NCBI GenBank assembly: GCA_944321515.1
Contig: CALULO010000002.1
Coordinates: forward strand, 103,163-167,162
Reading direction: 5' to 3'
Length of the DNA: 64,000 bases
Source of the DNA: an uncultured Atopobiaceae bacterium
GTDB taxonomy: Bacteria > Actinomycetota > Coriobacteriia > Coriobacteriales > Atopobiaceae
This document shows, one piece after another, positions 33,263 to 42,836 of the stretch (within the stretch, counting starts at the first letter, position 1; each line of letters begins with the position of its first letter). The notes beneath the pieces are model-generated. The model worked only from the letters and a program-made list of their open reading frames with translations, was not told where the DNA came from and did no database searches. The position numbers were made by a program, and so were the translations under genes.

Positions 33263-33497
33263 GGGGCCTGCCCGCCCTGCCCTACTGTCGGCCCCGTCCC
33301 CTGCAGCTCCACCAGTGCGCTCGCTGATGCCCGCCCCTCTCCGCGACGCTTGCACGCGCCTCTCCGCCGTCCGATTCTCGCCACTCCCTTTACAACAGCA
33401 TTCTGCTTCGCTATCGTAGGCATGTTTCATGCCAAGAGTCCATCGAGGTCCTCGCGCGCGTTGGCACGTCACGTGCGGGGCAAAGAAGGAGATGCAA

Positions 33498-34298
<801 letters not shown>

Positions 34299-34325
34299 TC
34301 GCCATCAGGCAGAACGCGCTGTCGC

Positions 34326-34362
34326 GGCGGGGCGGGGCCTTCGGGCTTCGCCCCGCCGTCTT
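34326..34362 (+). terminator. yebC terminator hairpin
   Basis: GGCGGGGCG (34326-34334) pairs perfectly with CGCCCCGCC (34349-34357) and is followed by GTCTTGT. The stem is strong and the T-run weak. Confidence 0.6.
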
Positions 34363-34379
34363 GTGACGAGCGGACCGTC

Positions 34380-34540
34380 CTTCTCGCCGTAAGTGCGTTC
34401 TGCAGGCAAGGATCTCATCAAAGGCCCGCTCTACGCCCGCCGCAAGTGTATTGACGCTGTCGAGAAAAACGCGACAAGTGCGTTATGGGTCGGCGAGAAG
34501 GGCTTGAGTGCATGCTGCCGGAATACACTTGCGGCCTGGG
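34380..34540. repeat. AAGTGCGTT-type repeats linked to GCGAGAA cores
   Basis: AAGTGCGTTCT follows a reverse motif at 34380. GTCGAGAAAAACGCGACAAG with TGCGTT starts at 34459. GGCGAGAAGGGCTTGAGTGC begins at 34492, and an inverted ACACTTGCGG closes the set near 34527. The layout matches the repeats at 25906-26052. Confidence 0.7.
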
Positions 34541-34641
34541 ACGTTTGCCCCGGAGGTTTTCGTCCCACCTGAGGCCTCGCCGGGGGGCGGCGAGCAACCC
34601 CCCGCGGCCCCGCAACCCCCGCGGTCCCCGCGGCTCTCGCG

Positions 34642-34899
34642 CTACTCCACGGTGCCGTAGACGGCGCCCCACCCGTGGGCCACGATTATCGAGTTGAGCT
34701 GGTCGCAGAGGCGCTGGCGGGTGTAGGTGCGAGAGGGGAGGGCCTCGACAACCTCGGCGAGGTCGGCACATAGGTCGAAGATCTCCGCGCGGGACACCAC
34801 GTCGAGCTTTGAGCAGGTTGCCGCGGACGAGATGCCCGGCACGAAGATCGCGTCCACCAGGCGCTGAAGCTCGCCGTAGTCCTCGCTGCGAAAGTCCAT
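34642..34899 (-). CDS. small conserved-looking hypothetical protein
   Basis: The 85-residue cytoplasmic protein has no family that I recognise. It is mostly helical by composition, with DYGELQRLVDAIFVPG, a single Cys at 29 and AEIFDLCADLAEVVEALP. It ends RQRLCDQLNSIIVAHGWGAVYGTVE. A textbook ribosome-binding site, AAGGAGGA, lies 5 bp before the ATG at 34899, which is the main reason I accept it as a gene. It is divergent from the aminotransferase gene. Confidence 0.65.
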   Translation of the reverse strand: MDFRSEDYGELQRLVDAIFVPGISSAATCSKLDVVSRAEIFDLCADLAEVVEALPSRTYTRQRLCDQLNSIIVAHGWGAVYGTVE

Positions 34900-35174
34900 C
34901 CGTCCTCCTTGTCAGCCTCGGGGGGCGTGCGGGCCGCCCGGGCCCCCGTTGCGCCGTGCGCACTCGTCTGTCGCGGCGTCGCGCCCGGCCGTGTCCCGTC
35001 GCGCCCGGCCGTCCCGTCGCGCCGCGGCCGGCGGCCCGCCGTGTAAGCTCTTGTTTCCAGACGAACATGGTAGCAGCCCGCCCGGGGTTTGCATCTATAC
35101 TAAGCGGGACCACTAAGCGGGACCAGCCGCGGGACCACGCGAGGCCAGCCGCGGGAACCCCAAGGAGGAGACCC

Positions 35175-36479
35175 ATGCCTACCGGACCCACCATGACCGC
35201 CTACCAGAAGATGACCGACGCCGAGCTGGACGCCGCCCTCACCGAGCTCGAGGCTCAGGCCGCCGACCTCAAGGCCCTGAACCTCAAGCTGGACATGGCC
35301 CGCGGCAAGCCGAGCCCGGAGCAGACCGCGCTCTCCAGGCCGATGCTCGACCTCCTGACCAGCTCCTCCGACCTCTCCGACCAGGGCGTGGACGCGGACA
35401 ACTACGGCGCGCCGGACGGCCTGCCGTCGGCCCGCGCGCTGGCCGCGGAGCTCCTCGGCGTGGACGCGGCCAACGTGTCCGTCATCGGCTCCTCCAGCCT
35501 CAACCTCATGTACGACTGCGTGGAGAGCGCCTACGTCCACGGCATCGGCGGCAACGAGCCCTGGTGCCAGCAGGGCGAGGTCAAGTTCCTCTGCCCGGCC
35601 CCCGGCTACGACCGCCACTTCACCGTCACGGAGAGCTTTGGCATCAAGAACATCCCCGTGCCCATGCGCGAGGACGGCCCGGACATGGATGTGGTCCGCG
35701 AGTACGTGGAGAAGGACGCCACGGTCAAGGGCATCTGGTGCGTGCCCAAGTACGCCAACCCCACCGGCGTCACCTACTCCGACGAGGTCGTGCGCGCCTT
35801 CGCGGCGCTCAAGCCCGCCGCCCCTGACTTCCGCATCTTCTGGGACAACGCGTACTGTGTGCACACCTTCGAGGGCGAGGGCGACAGCCTCCTCAACATC
35901 TTTGACGCGCTCGCGGAGCAGGGTGGCGAGAAGAACCTCGTGTACGAGTTCGCCTCCACGGCAAAGGTGACCTTCCCGAGCTCCGGCATGGCGTGGGTCA
36001 CGGCCTCCCCGGCTGACATGGCGGAGCTGCGCCGGTCCTTCTCGGCCATGCGCGTCTCCCCGGAGAAGATCTCCCAGCTCGCCCATGTGCGCTTCCTCAA
36101 GGACGCGGCGGGCGTGGCCGAGCACATGAAGAAGCACGCCGCCATCGTGGCGCCACGCTTTGCGCTGGTGGAGCAGAAGCTCTCCGAAGGCCTCGCCGAC
36201 CTCGACGTGGCCAGCTGGACGCACCCCAAGGGCGGCTACTTCGTCTCCTTCGAGGGCCCCGAGGGCTCGGCCAAGGCCATCGTGAAGCTGGCTGGCGAGC
36301 TCGGCGTCAAGCTCACGCCGGCCGGCGCCCCCTGGCCCTACGGCGAGGACCCGGCGGACACCAACATCCGCATCGCGCCGACCTACCCCACGGTCGAGGA
36401 GCTCGGCCAGGCGCTCGACGTCTTCGTGGTGGCCGTGAAGCTCGTGGCGGCGCGCCTCGCAAAGGCGGCCCGGGCGTAG
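35175..36479 (+). CDS. PLP-dependent aminotransferase, aspartate aminotransferase subgroup Ic type
   Basis: The 434-residue fold-type I enzyme probably uses aspartate and 2-oxoglutarate. KLDMARGKPSPEQ near the start and GSSSLNLMYD lead to IWCVPKYANPTGVTYSDEVV, WDNAYCVHTF and the PLP-lysine region FASTAKVTFPSSGMAW. This sequence set is that of the PF12897-type aspartate aminotransferases found in actinobacteria, rather than AspC. The conserved arginine lies in NIRIAPTYP near the end. ATG 35175 follows CAAGGAGGAG. A TATACT -10 lies at 35096-35101, with short GCGGGACCA repeats in the leader. Confidence 0.85.
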   Translation: MPTGPTMTAYQKMTDAELDAALTELEAQAADLKALNLKLDMARGKPSPEQTALSRPMLDLLTSSSDLSDQGVDADNYGAPDGLPSARALAAELLGVDAANVSVIGSSSLNLMYDCVESAYVHGIGGNEPWCQQGEVKFLCPAPGYDRHFTVTESFGIKNIPVPMREDGPDMDVVREYVEKDATVKGIWCVPKYANPTGVTYSDEVVRAFAALKPAAPDFRIFWDNAYCVHTFEGEGDSLLNIFDALAEQGGEKNLVYEFASTAKVTFPSSGMAWVTASPADMAELRRSFSAMRVSPEKISQLAHVRFLKDAAGVAEHMKKHAAIVAPRFALVEQKLSEGLADLDVASWTHPKGGYFVSFEGPEGSAKAIVKLAGELGVKLTPAGAPWPYGEDPADTNIRIAPTYPTVEELGQALDVFVVAVKLVAARLAKAARA

Positions 36480-36524
36480 CTGCGCGCGACGGGGTCCCAA
36501 AGAGTTCTGTAATTATCGCCGTGC

Positions 36525-36566
36525 GCGAACGCGTTCGCTTGCGGGCGCGGCTTCGTGGCATATTCT
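36525..36566 (+). promoter_or_regulatory. promoter with abutting palindromic operator
   Basis: TTGCGG (36539-36544) and TATTCT (36561-36566) are 16 bp apart. A perfect 14-bp palindrome, GCGAACGCGTTCGC (36525-36538), touches the -35. It resembles a SOS box but has two rather than four central bases between GAAC and GTTC. The promoter drives the TPR-STAS-Tat-topoisomerase genes. Confidence 0.5.
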
Positions 36567-36617
36567 TAGAGTTTGCGGGCGTGCGGCCCGTAGGTGATTT
36601 TGAAGGGTGTCATCCGA

Positions 36618-37526
36618 ATGGCTAAGACGCAGAAGGCCAAGACGAGGTCCAAGGCCGACCAGGCCGAGCCACAGAAGGGCAAGAAGCCCAAGGCGGCCCG
36701 CAAGCCGGGGGAGCTCTCCCGCTTCCAGAAGGTCGTCGTCATCATCTTCATCGTGGTCTTTGCGCTCTCCACGCTGGCCGGCGCGCTCGCCTCGGTCTTC
36801 CAGTCTCAGCAGCAGAGCCAGTCGGTCGAGTACAATGTCGAGTACTTCGACAACATGTACGAGGACACCGTGGCCGACCTCGAAAGCACCGTCGAGCAGA
36901 ACCCGGATGACTCGGCGTCCCTGCTCACGCTGGCCAACGACTACTACACGTGGGGCAGCTACGTGAGCATGCTGGCCACCACCGACGACGAGACCTCCCA
37001 CGGCCTCGACCTCTTCGGCAAGGCCGTTGAGCGCTACGACCAGTATCTGGGGCTCGTCGGGGACGACACCTCCTCCGACGACGTCAACAGCGCCCGCGTG
37101 AGCCGCGCGATGTGCCTCTACTACCAGGGGCAGACCGACGAGGCGCTCTCCGCGCTCGAGGAGCTCACGCAGAGCTCCGAGGACTTCTCCTACGCGCCCG
37201 CGTGGGCCGACCTCGGCCTGCTCTACGAGTACTCGGGCTCCACCGACAAGGCAATCGCCGCCTACCAGCGCGCCATCGAGTGCGACCCGGACGACGAGGC
37301 CGGCGCCAAGAGCTACGCCGAGCAGCGCCTGGAGTCTCTGCAGTCGGGCGACTCCGACGACGCCAGCGACACCGATGACTCCAGTGCCGCCGACGCCAGC
37401 TCCAGCGACTCCAGCGCCGCCGCCTCCAGCTCTGACGCCTCGAGCGACTCCGCTTCCAGCTCCGACGCCTCCGGTGCCGAGAGCCTCTCCGAAGACCTGT
37501 CCGACTCCGCGGGCACCGGCCTGTAG
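36618..37526 (+). CDS. TPR-containing membrane-anchored protein
   Basis: The 302-residue protein has a basic cytoplasmic N-terminus (lysine-rich, about residues 1-38) and one membrane helix (VVVIIFIVVFALSTLAGALASVF, about 40-62). Extracytoplasmic helical repeats follow. The AWADLGLLYEYSGSTDKAIAAYQRAIECDPDD unit is a classical TPR, with less clear repeats before it. The last 60 residues are almost only Ser, Asp and Ala, probably a disordered tail. The role is unknown. It heads an operon with STAS, Tat and topoisomerase genes. ATG 36618 is favoured over a GTG 24 bp upstream. Confidence 0.75.
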   Translation: MAKTQKAKTRSKADQAEPQKGKKPKAARKPGELSRFQKVVVIIFIVVFALSTLAGALASVFQSQQQSQSVEYNVEYFDNMYEDTVADLESTVEQNPDDSASLLTLANDYYTWGSYVSMLATTDDETSHGLDLFGKAVERYDQYLGLVGDDTSSDDVNSARVSRAMCLYYQGQTDEALSALEELTQSSEDFSYAPAWADLGLLYEYSGSTDKAIAAYQRAIECDPDDEAGAKSYAEQRLESLQSGDSDDASDTDDSSAADASSSDSSAAASSSDASSDSASSSDASGAESLSEDLSDSAGTGL

Positions 37527-37551
37527 CCGCCCCGCCTGAAAGGGAGGAAAG

Positions 37552-37872
37552 ATGAGCCTTTCCATCAACGTCAACGCCGACGCCGCGCAGAACGCGAGCG
37601 TCGTCGCCGTGAGCGGGGAGGTCGACGTCTCCAACGCCGACCAGCTTCGCTCCGCAATCGACACGTGCCTCGACGAGGGCGCGCCCTCCGTCGTGGTCGA
37701 CCTCGCCGAGGTCCCCTACATCGACTCGACGGGCATCGGCGTCCTCGTGGGCGCCGCGCACCGCGCCGCCGAGAAGAGCGTCCGCTTCGAGGTCGCCCGC
37801 CCGCAGAGGAACGTCGAGCGCGTGCTCGGGCTTCTCGGCGTGTCGGCGGACCTCAACGTCCGCGAGGCCTAG
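37552..37872 (+). CDS. STAS-domain anti-sigma factor antagonist
   Basis: The 106-residue single STAS domain is of the SpoIIAA/RsbV type. SGEVDVSNADQLRSAI and the phosphorylatable serine in VPYIDSTGIGVLVGA (residue about 63) are intact. Such proteins bind an anti-sigma kinase when unphosphorylated and so release a sigma factor. No cognate kinase or sigma gene is in the window. AAAGGGAGGAAAG precedes the ATG. The gap to the upstream TPR gene is 25 bp, so it belongs to the same operon. Confidence 0.88.
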   Translation: MSLSINVNADAAQNASVVAVSGEVDVSNADQLRSAIDTCLDEGAPSVVVDLAEVPYIDSTGIGVLVGAAHRAAEKSVRFEVARPQRNVERVLGLLGVSADLNVREA

Positions 37873-37901
37873 GCCCCGTCCCCAGAGGAGGTAGGCACCA
37901 A

Positions 37902-38519
37902 GTGTTTGGCATTGGAGAGACAGAGCTCGTCCTCATCGTGCTCTTCGCGTTCATGATCTTTGGCCCGGACAAGCTGCCGGGCATGGGACGCACCCTCGGA
38001 CGCGCGCTGCGCCAGTTCCGCAACGCCCAGGAGGGCTTCACGCAGGTCGTCCAGACCGAGATCGTCGACCCGGCCGCCGAGGCCATGAGCGACGCGCCCA
38101 AGCGCCCGAACCGCAAGCGCTCGGCCGAGTTTGACGAGGACGCCGACATCGACGTCCCCGAGGGCGAGGACGGCGAGCCGGTGCGCCCCAAGCGCACCGA
38201 GACCTTCGCGGAGCGCAAGAAGCGCCTCGCCGAGGAGAAGGCCGCCCGCGAGGCCGCCGAGAAGGCCGCGACCGCAGCCGCGGCGGCGGACGACTCCGCC
38301 GACTCCGACGCTGACGCAGCCGAGGACACGCCCACTCAGCCGGCGTCCGACGGCGCGGCCGAGCCCAAGCCCGCCCCCGAGGAGCCCTCTAAGCCGACAC
38401 TGGCCGACCTCTATGCGATGACCCCCGCGTCCAAGCCCAAGGCGGCCGACGCCGCCGAGGACGGCGCCGAGGCCCCCGCTTCCGAGGCCCCCGAAACCGA
38501 CGACGAGAAGGAGGCCTAA
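37902..38519 (+). CDS. TatA/TatB-type twin-arginine translocase subunit
   Basis: The 205-residue protein has the Tat subunit layout. An N-terminal membrane helix, GETELVLIVLFAFMIFGPDKLP, is followed by the amphipathic helix GMGRTLGRALRQFRNAQEGF and a long charged Ala/Glu/Lys tail. The FGP hinge is intact. The glutamate in the first helix and the long tail resemble TatB, but with a single tatC next to it the protein may serve both roles. The GTG start at 37902 follows AGAGGAGG. Its gene overlaps neither neighbour and precedes tatC by 3 bp. Confidence 0.85.
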   Translation: MFGIGETELVLIVLFAFMIFGPDKLPGMGRTLGRALRQFRNAQEGFTQVVQTEIVDPAAEAMSDAPKRPNRKRSAEFDEDADIDVPEGEDGEPVRPKRTETFAERKKRLAEEKAAREAAEKAATAAAAADDSADSDADAAEDTPTQPASDGAAEPKPAPEEPSKPTLADLYAMTPASKPKAADAAEDGAEAPASEAPETDDEKEA

Positions 38520-38522
38520 GCC

Positions 38523-39311
38523 ATGCCGATCGGACCCGCACGCATGCCCATCATGGACCACCTCGGCGAGCTGCGTCGCCGCCTCACCATCGTGGTGGTC
38601 TCCGTCATCGTCTGCGCGCTCATTGTCTACTTTGCCACGCCCACGCTCATCGAGCTCATGATCGACCAGATCCGGGAGGCCATGCGTGGCGGCGACCTCT
38701 ACGTCTTCACCGCGCTCGGCGGCTTCACCATCCGCTTCAAGGTCGCCCTGTTCTTCTCGGTTATCGTCTGCTGCCCGATCATCATCTGGGAGGTCATGGC
38801 GTTCTTCCTGCCGGCGCTCAAGCCCAGCGAGCGGCGCTGGGTGGTGCCGACGGTCGCCGCGATGGTGGTGCTGTTCTTCCTTGGCATGATCTTCTGCTTC
38901 TTCGTGATCCAGCCGGCGGCCTTCGGCTGGCTGCTCGACCAGACCTTCGAGTTCGCCCAGTCGCTGGCCAACGCCGAGGACTACCTCAACATCTACATGC
39001 TGCTTGAGATCGGCTTCGGCGTAGCCTTCCAGCTGCCCCTCGTGATCTTCTACCTCTCGATCTTCCACCTCGTGCCCTACGCCACCTTCCGCTCCCAGTG
39101 GCGCATCGTCTACGTCGGCCTCATGGTCCTGTCCGCGGTGGTCACGCCCGACGCCTCGCCGGTCACGATGATCCTCATGTTCGCGGTTCTTATCGCCCTC
39201 TATGAGGTGGCCCTGGCCGTGGCGCGCTACATCATCGTTGCGCGCGACGGCAAGCAGGCCCTCAAGTGGACGCGCGAGGACTACGAGCAGCACGAGTTCG
39301 ACCAGCTCTAG
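38523..39311 (+). CDS. tatC: TatC, twin-arginine translocase core subunit
   Basis: The 262-residue membrane protein has six helices and receives folded twin-arginine precursors. The N-terminal MDHLGELRRRLTIVVVSVI motif forms the signal-peptide site. FKVALFFSVIVCCPIIIWEVMAFFLPALKPSERRW carries the conserved F and P of the first loop, and VVTPDASPVTMILMFAVLIALYE is the family's fifth-helix region. It follows the TatA/B gene directly, forming the translocase pair. The downstream topoisomerase gene starts 11 bp after it. Confidence 0.93.
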   Translation: MPIGPARMPIMDHLGELRRRLTIVVVSVIVCALIVYFATPTLIELMIDQIREAMRGGDLYVFTALGGFTIRFKVALFFSVIVCCPIIIWEVMAFFLPALKPSERRWVVPTVAAMVVLFFLGMIFCFFVIQPAAFGWLLDQTFEFAQSLANAEDYLNIYMLLEIGFGVAFQLPLVIFYLSIFHLVPYATFRSQWRIVYVGLMVLSAVVTPDASPVTMILMFAVLIALYEVALAVARYIIVARDGKQALKWTREDYEQHEFDQL

Positions 39312-39322
39312 GCGGTGGTTGC

Positions 39323-41869
39323 GTGAGGCTCATCGTCACCGAGAAGAACGACGCCGCCCAGCAGATCGCGCGGCTGCTCTCCACCTCCGGCAAGCCCAAG
39401 GCCGACAAGGTCTACAACACGCCGGTCTATCGCTTTACCTGGGACGGGGAGGACTGCGTGACCATCGGTCTGCGCGGCCACATCCTCAAGGTGGACTTCC
39501 CCGTCCAGCTGACCTTTGACTCCGACGCCGGCTGGCAGGGCGTCACCGCGGACGGCGAGCTGCTGCCCGCCGATGTGCCCGACGGCCTGGCCCGCCCGCC
39601 CTACAAGTCCAAGCGCAAGCCCTACCTCGCCAACGGCATCGACCTCAAGGGCTGGAAGATCGCCAGCCTGCCATACCTGGTGTGGGCCCCCATCGAGAAG
39701 CTCCCCGCGGAGAAGGAGATCATCCGCGCGCTTAAGAACCTCGCCAAGAAGTCCGACAGCGTCATCATTGGCACGGACTTCGACCGCGAGGGAGAGCTCA
39801 TCGGCTCGGACGCCCTTCGCCAGATCCGCGAGGTTGCCCCCGACGTCCCCGTCTCTCGCGCGCGCTACTCCGCGTTCACGCGTGCCGAGATTGACCACGC
39901 CTTCGCCAACCTCGTGGAGCTTGACCAGGACCTCGCCGACGCCGGCGAGTCCCGCCAGTACATCGACCTCATCTGGGGCGCTGTCCTCACCCGCTACCTC
40001 ACGGCGGCCCGCTGGAGCGGCCTGGGCAACGTGCGCTCGGCCGGCCGCGTCCAGACGCCGACGCTGGCCCTCGTCGTCGAGCGCGAGCGAGAGCGCCTGG
40101 CCTTCAAGCCGGAGGACTACTGGGTCATCCAGGGGCAGGCCGAGAAGGATGGCGACGCCGCCGGCCCCTTCCGCATCACGCACGCCACGGGCCGCTTCTG
40201 GGACAACGAAGCCGCCACCACGGCGTTCGGGCACGTGGAGGGCACCGAGCAGGGCCGCGTGACGGCCGTCGAGCGCAAGCGCCGCACCCAGCGCCCGCCC
40301 GCGCCGTTCAACACCACGTCGCTCCAGGCCGCCGCGGCCTCCGAGGGCCTGTCCCCGGCGCGCACGATGCGTCTGGCCGAGAGCCTCTACATGGACGGCC
40401 TCATCTCCTACCCGCGCGTGGACAACACGGTCTACCCCAAGTCGCTCGACCTGCGCGACTGCGTGCGGATGCTCTCCACGGTGCCGGCCTACGGCAAGGT
40501 CTGCCACGAGCTGCTCAAGCAGGACAAGCTCACGGCCACCCGCGGCAAGCAGGAGACCACCGACCACCCGCCGATCTACCCCACCGCGCCCGCGGACCCG
40601 GACAAGCTCCAGCCCGCAGCGTGGAAGCTCTACAACCTCATTGCCCGCCGCTTCCTGGCCACGCTCATGGGCCCGGCCACCATGGAGGGCACCAAGGTCA
40701 CCATTGACGTGGCCGGCGAGCCGTTCACGGTCTCCGGCAGCGTGCTCGTGGACCCGGGCTTCCGTGCCGCCTACCCCTTTGGCCTCAAGAAGGACGACCA
40801 GCTCCCGGCGCTCGCCGAGGGGGACGTGGTGAGCGTCAGCGACATGGAGCTCGTCGCCAAGCAGACCGAGCCGCCCGCCCGCTACAGCCAGGGCAAGCTC
40901 ATCCAGGAGATGGAGAAGCGCGGCCTGGGCACCAAGTCCACGCGCGCGAGCATCATCGACACGCTCTACGAGCGTCGCTACTTCAAGAACGACCCGGTGG
41001 AGCCGAGCCAGCTGGGCATGGCCATCATCGACGCCCTGACCACCTACGCGCCCCGCATCACCTCCGCCGACATGACCGCCGAGCTTGAGGACGACATGAC
41101 CCACGTGGCCGAGGGCGCGGACACCCAGGAGCAGGTGGTCAACCACTCCCGTGCGCTGCTCGCCGGCCTCATGGACGCCCTGGTGGAGCACACCGACGAC
41201 CTCTCCGAGGCCATCGCCGACGCCGTGACGGCTGACGCCAAGATTGGCGTGTGCCCCAAGTGCGGCAAGGACCTCGTGGTCAAGACGTCCGCCAAGACGC
41301 GCGGGAGCTTCGCCGGCTGCATGGGCTGGCCCGACTGCGACGTCACCTACCCGCTGCCGCAGGGCAAGATCTCCGCGCTGGAGGGCGAGGCCTCCGTGTG
41401 CCCGGAGTGCGGCGCGCCACGTGTGAAGGTGCAGCCGTTCCGCAGCCGCGCGTACGAGACCTGCATCAACCCCGCTTGCCCGACCAATCGCGAGCCGGAC
41501 GTGGACGTGGGGGAGTGCCCCGCGTGCCGCGAGGCCGGGCGCTCCGGGAGGCTGATCGCGCACAAGTCCGAGAAGAGCGGCAAGCGCTTCATCCGCTGCA
41601 CCAACTACGACGACTGCGGGACCAGCTACCCGCTGCCCGCCCGCGGCAAGCTCGAGGCGACGGGCGAGTCCTGCCCGGACTGCGGCGCGCCGATGGTCGT
41701 GGTGACCACGGCCCGCGGTCCCTGGAAGCTCTGCCCCAACATGAGCTGTCCCGGGCGCGAGAAGAAGGAGGCCGCCCGCGCGTCGCGCGGTCGCGGCGGC
41801 GCTGCGGGGCGTGGCGCTGCCGGGGGGCGCGGCGGCAGCCGCAAGGCCCCTGCGAAGAAGAAGTCCTAG
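39323..41869 (+). CDS. topA: type IA DNA topoisomerase, archaeal-like
   Basis: The 848-residue enzyme relaxes negative supercoils through a tyrosine-DNA link. The TOPRIM domain begins VTEKNDAAQQIA, with DFDREGELIG at about 152-161. The active-site tyrosine lies in ISYPRVDNTVYP (about 363-366). The EKN start and SYPRxDNTVYP are, from memory, the archaeal TopA form rather than the usual bacterial SYPRTDS form; V replaces T. The C-terminus has four-cysteine zinc ribbons at about 644, 692 and beyond, then a Gly/Ala/Arg-rich basic tail. GTG 39323 follows tatC by 11 bp. Confidence 0.88.
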   Translation: MRLIVTEKNDAAQQIARLLSTSGKPKADKVYNTPVYRFTWDGEDCVTIGLRGHILKVDFPVQLTFDSDAGWQGVTADGELLPADVPDGLARPPYKSKRKPYLANGIDLKGWKIASLPYLVWAPIEKLPAEKEIIRALKNLAKKSDSVIIGTDFDREGELIGSDALRQIREVAPDVPVSRARYSAFTRAEIDHAFANLVELDQDLADAGESRQYIDLIWGAVLTRYLTAARWSGLGNVRSAGRVQTPTLALVVERERERLAFKPEDYWVIQGQAEKDGDAAGPFRITHATGRFWDNEAATTAFGHVEGTEQGRVTAVERKRRTQRPPAPFNTTSLQAAAASEGLSPARTMRLAESLYMDGLISYPRVDNTVYPKSLDLRDCVRMLSTVPAYGKVCHELLKQDKLTATRGKQETTDHPPIYPTAPADPDKLQPAAWKLYNLIARRFLATLMGPATMEGTKVTIDVAGEPFTVSGSVLVDPGFRAAYPFGLKKDDQLPALAEGDVVSVSDMELVAKQTEPPARYSQGKLIQEMEKRGLGTKSTRASIIDTLYERRYFKNDPVEPSQLGMAIIDALTTYAPRITSADMTAELEDDMTHVAEGADTQEQVVNHSRALLAGLMDALVEHTDDLSEAIADAVTADAKIGVCPKCGKDLVVKTSAKTRGSFAGCMGWPDCDVTYPLPQGKISALEGEASVCPECGAPRVKVQPFRSRAYETCINPACPTNREPDVDVGECPACREAGRSGRLIAHKSEKSGKRFIRCTNYDDCGTSYPLPARGKLEATGESCPDCGAPMVVVTTARGPWKLCPNMSCPGREKKEAARASRGRGGAAGRGAAGGRGGSRKAPAKKKS

Positions 41870-41877
41870 CACCGGGG

Positions 41878-41921
41878 GAAGGGCGTGCGACCCGCGAGTC
41901 GCACGCCCTTCTCGCCTTTTT
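41878..41921 (+). terminator. intrinsic terminator of topA, containing the recurrent motif core
   Basis: A perfect 14-bp stem pairs GAAGGGCGTGCGAC (41878-41891) with GTCGCACGCCCTTC (41898-41911) and is followed by TCGCCTTTTT. The right arm plus next bases form CTTCTCGCC (41908-41916), the recurrent core on the reverse strand. Confidence 0.9.
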
Positions 41922-42136
41922 GCGACGTCGCGCGCATGGGCGTGCGGGCGTGGGCCCGGGTGCGCGCCGTGTGCGTCTGCCGTGCGGGAAGCGGCGGTGG
42001 CCCGCTGTCGCGCCGCCCCTGCGACGTGCGGAGAGACTCGGCGCATCGCGTCGGAGTGCTAGCATAGGCGACGAAACGTTACCTATTGAGCGTTCGCCCG
42101 CAACGCGGGCGCGTGCGACGGAGAGGGGAGCACGTA

Positions 42137-42778
42137 ATGAAGGTTCTGATGCTTAACGGAAGCCCGCACGAGCACGGTTGCACGGACCGCGCGCTCGAGG
42201 AAATCGCCAAGGCGCTCGGCGAGAACGGCGTGGATTCGGAGATCGTCTGGATCGGCCGCCAGCCCGTGGGCGGCTGCGTGGCCTGCAACGCCTGCGACAA
42301 GCTGGGGCGCTGCGCGTTTGGCGACAAGGACGGCGTCAACGAGTTCCGCGCCAAGGCCGTTGAGGCGGACGGCTTCGTCTTCGGCGCGCCGGTGCACTAC
42401 GGCCGCGCGGGCGCGTCGCTGCTTGGCTTCATGGACCGTCTCTTCTACTCCAACGGCCGCGCCGGACAGCCGAACGCCTTTGCGTACAAGCCCGCGGCCG
42501 CGGTGACCTCCGCGCGCCGCGCCGGCACCACCTCGGCGCTCGCGGACATCGAGAAGTACTTCACCATCTCGCAGATGCCCATCGTGAGCAGCCGCTACTG
42601 GAACATGGTGCACGGCTCCTCCGCCGAGCAGGCCGAGCAGGACGCCGAGGGCCTCTGGACCATGCGCCAGCTCGGGCGCAACATGGCCTGGCTGCTCAAG
42701 TGCATCGAGGCCGGCCGCGCGGCAGGCGTGGGGCTGCCGGAGGGCGAGGCGGGCACCTGGACGAACTTCGTGCGGTAG
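42137..42778 (+). CDS. NADPH-dependent FMN reductase / flavodoxin-fold oxidoreductase
   Basis: The 213-residue protein has the flavodoxin-like FMN site MLNGSPHEHGCTDRALEEI at the N-terminus and a CVACNACDKLGRC cysteine cluster near residues 52-64, as in iron-sulfur flavoproteins. FGAPVHYGRAGASLLGFMDRLFYS is the second FMN-contact region. The spacing CxxCxxCx4C could hold a 4Fe-4S cluster. It probably moves electrons between NAD(P)H and an unknown acceptor. ATG 42137 follows GAGAGGGGAG; a TGCTAGCAT -10 lies near 42056-42064. Confidence 0.8.
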   Translation: MKVLMLNGSPHEHGCTDRALEEIAKALGENGVDSEIVWIGRQPVGGCVACNACDKLGRCAFGDKDGVNEFRAKAVEADGFVFGAPVHYGRAGASLLGFMDRLFYSNGRAGQPNAFAYKPAAAVTSARRAGTTSALADIEKYFTISQMPIVSSRYWNMVHGSSAEQAEQDAEGLWTMRQLGRNMAWLLKCIEAGRAAGVGLPEGEAGTWTNFVR

Positions 42779-42836
42779 GCGACCCGAAGCCGGCGCCGGC
42801 TCGCGCGGCGTCGGCCCGAGGCGTTGTCCCGTAGGC

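Larger units (their letters stand above)
34299..34641. other. 343-bp intergenic region with terminator and AAGTGC-type repeats
   Basis: A yebC terminator is followed by copies of the recurrent motif (34380 reverse, 34492 forward) and by the CGAGAAAAAC/AAGTGCGTT repeat family also seen near 25.9 kb. No gene is supported. Confidence 0.65.

Noticed and set aside
34380..34540. AAGTGCGTT as a Haemophilus-type uptake sequence (AAGTGCGGT)
   Set aside because: It differs from the Haemophilus core and occurs only a few times here, always within a larger repeat.
36525..36538. LexA/SOS box
   Set aside because: GAAC and GTTC are separated by two bases instead of four.
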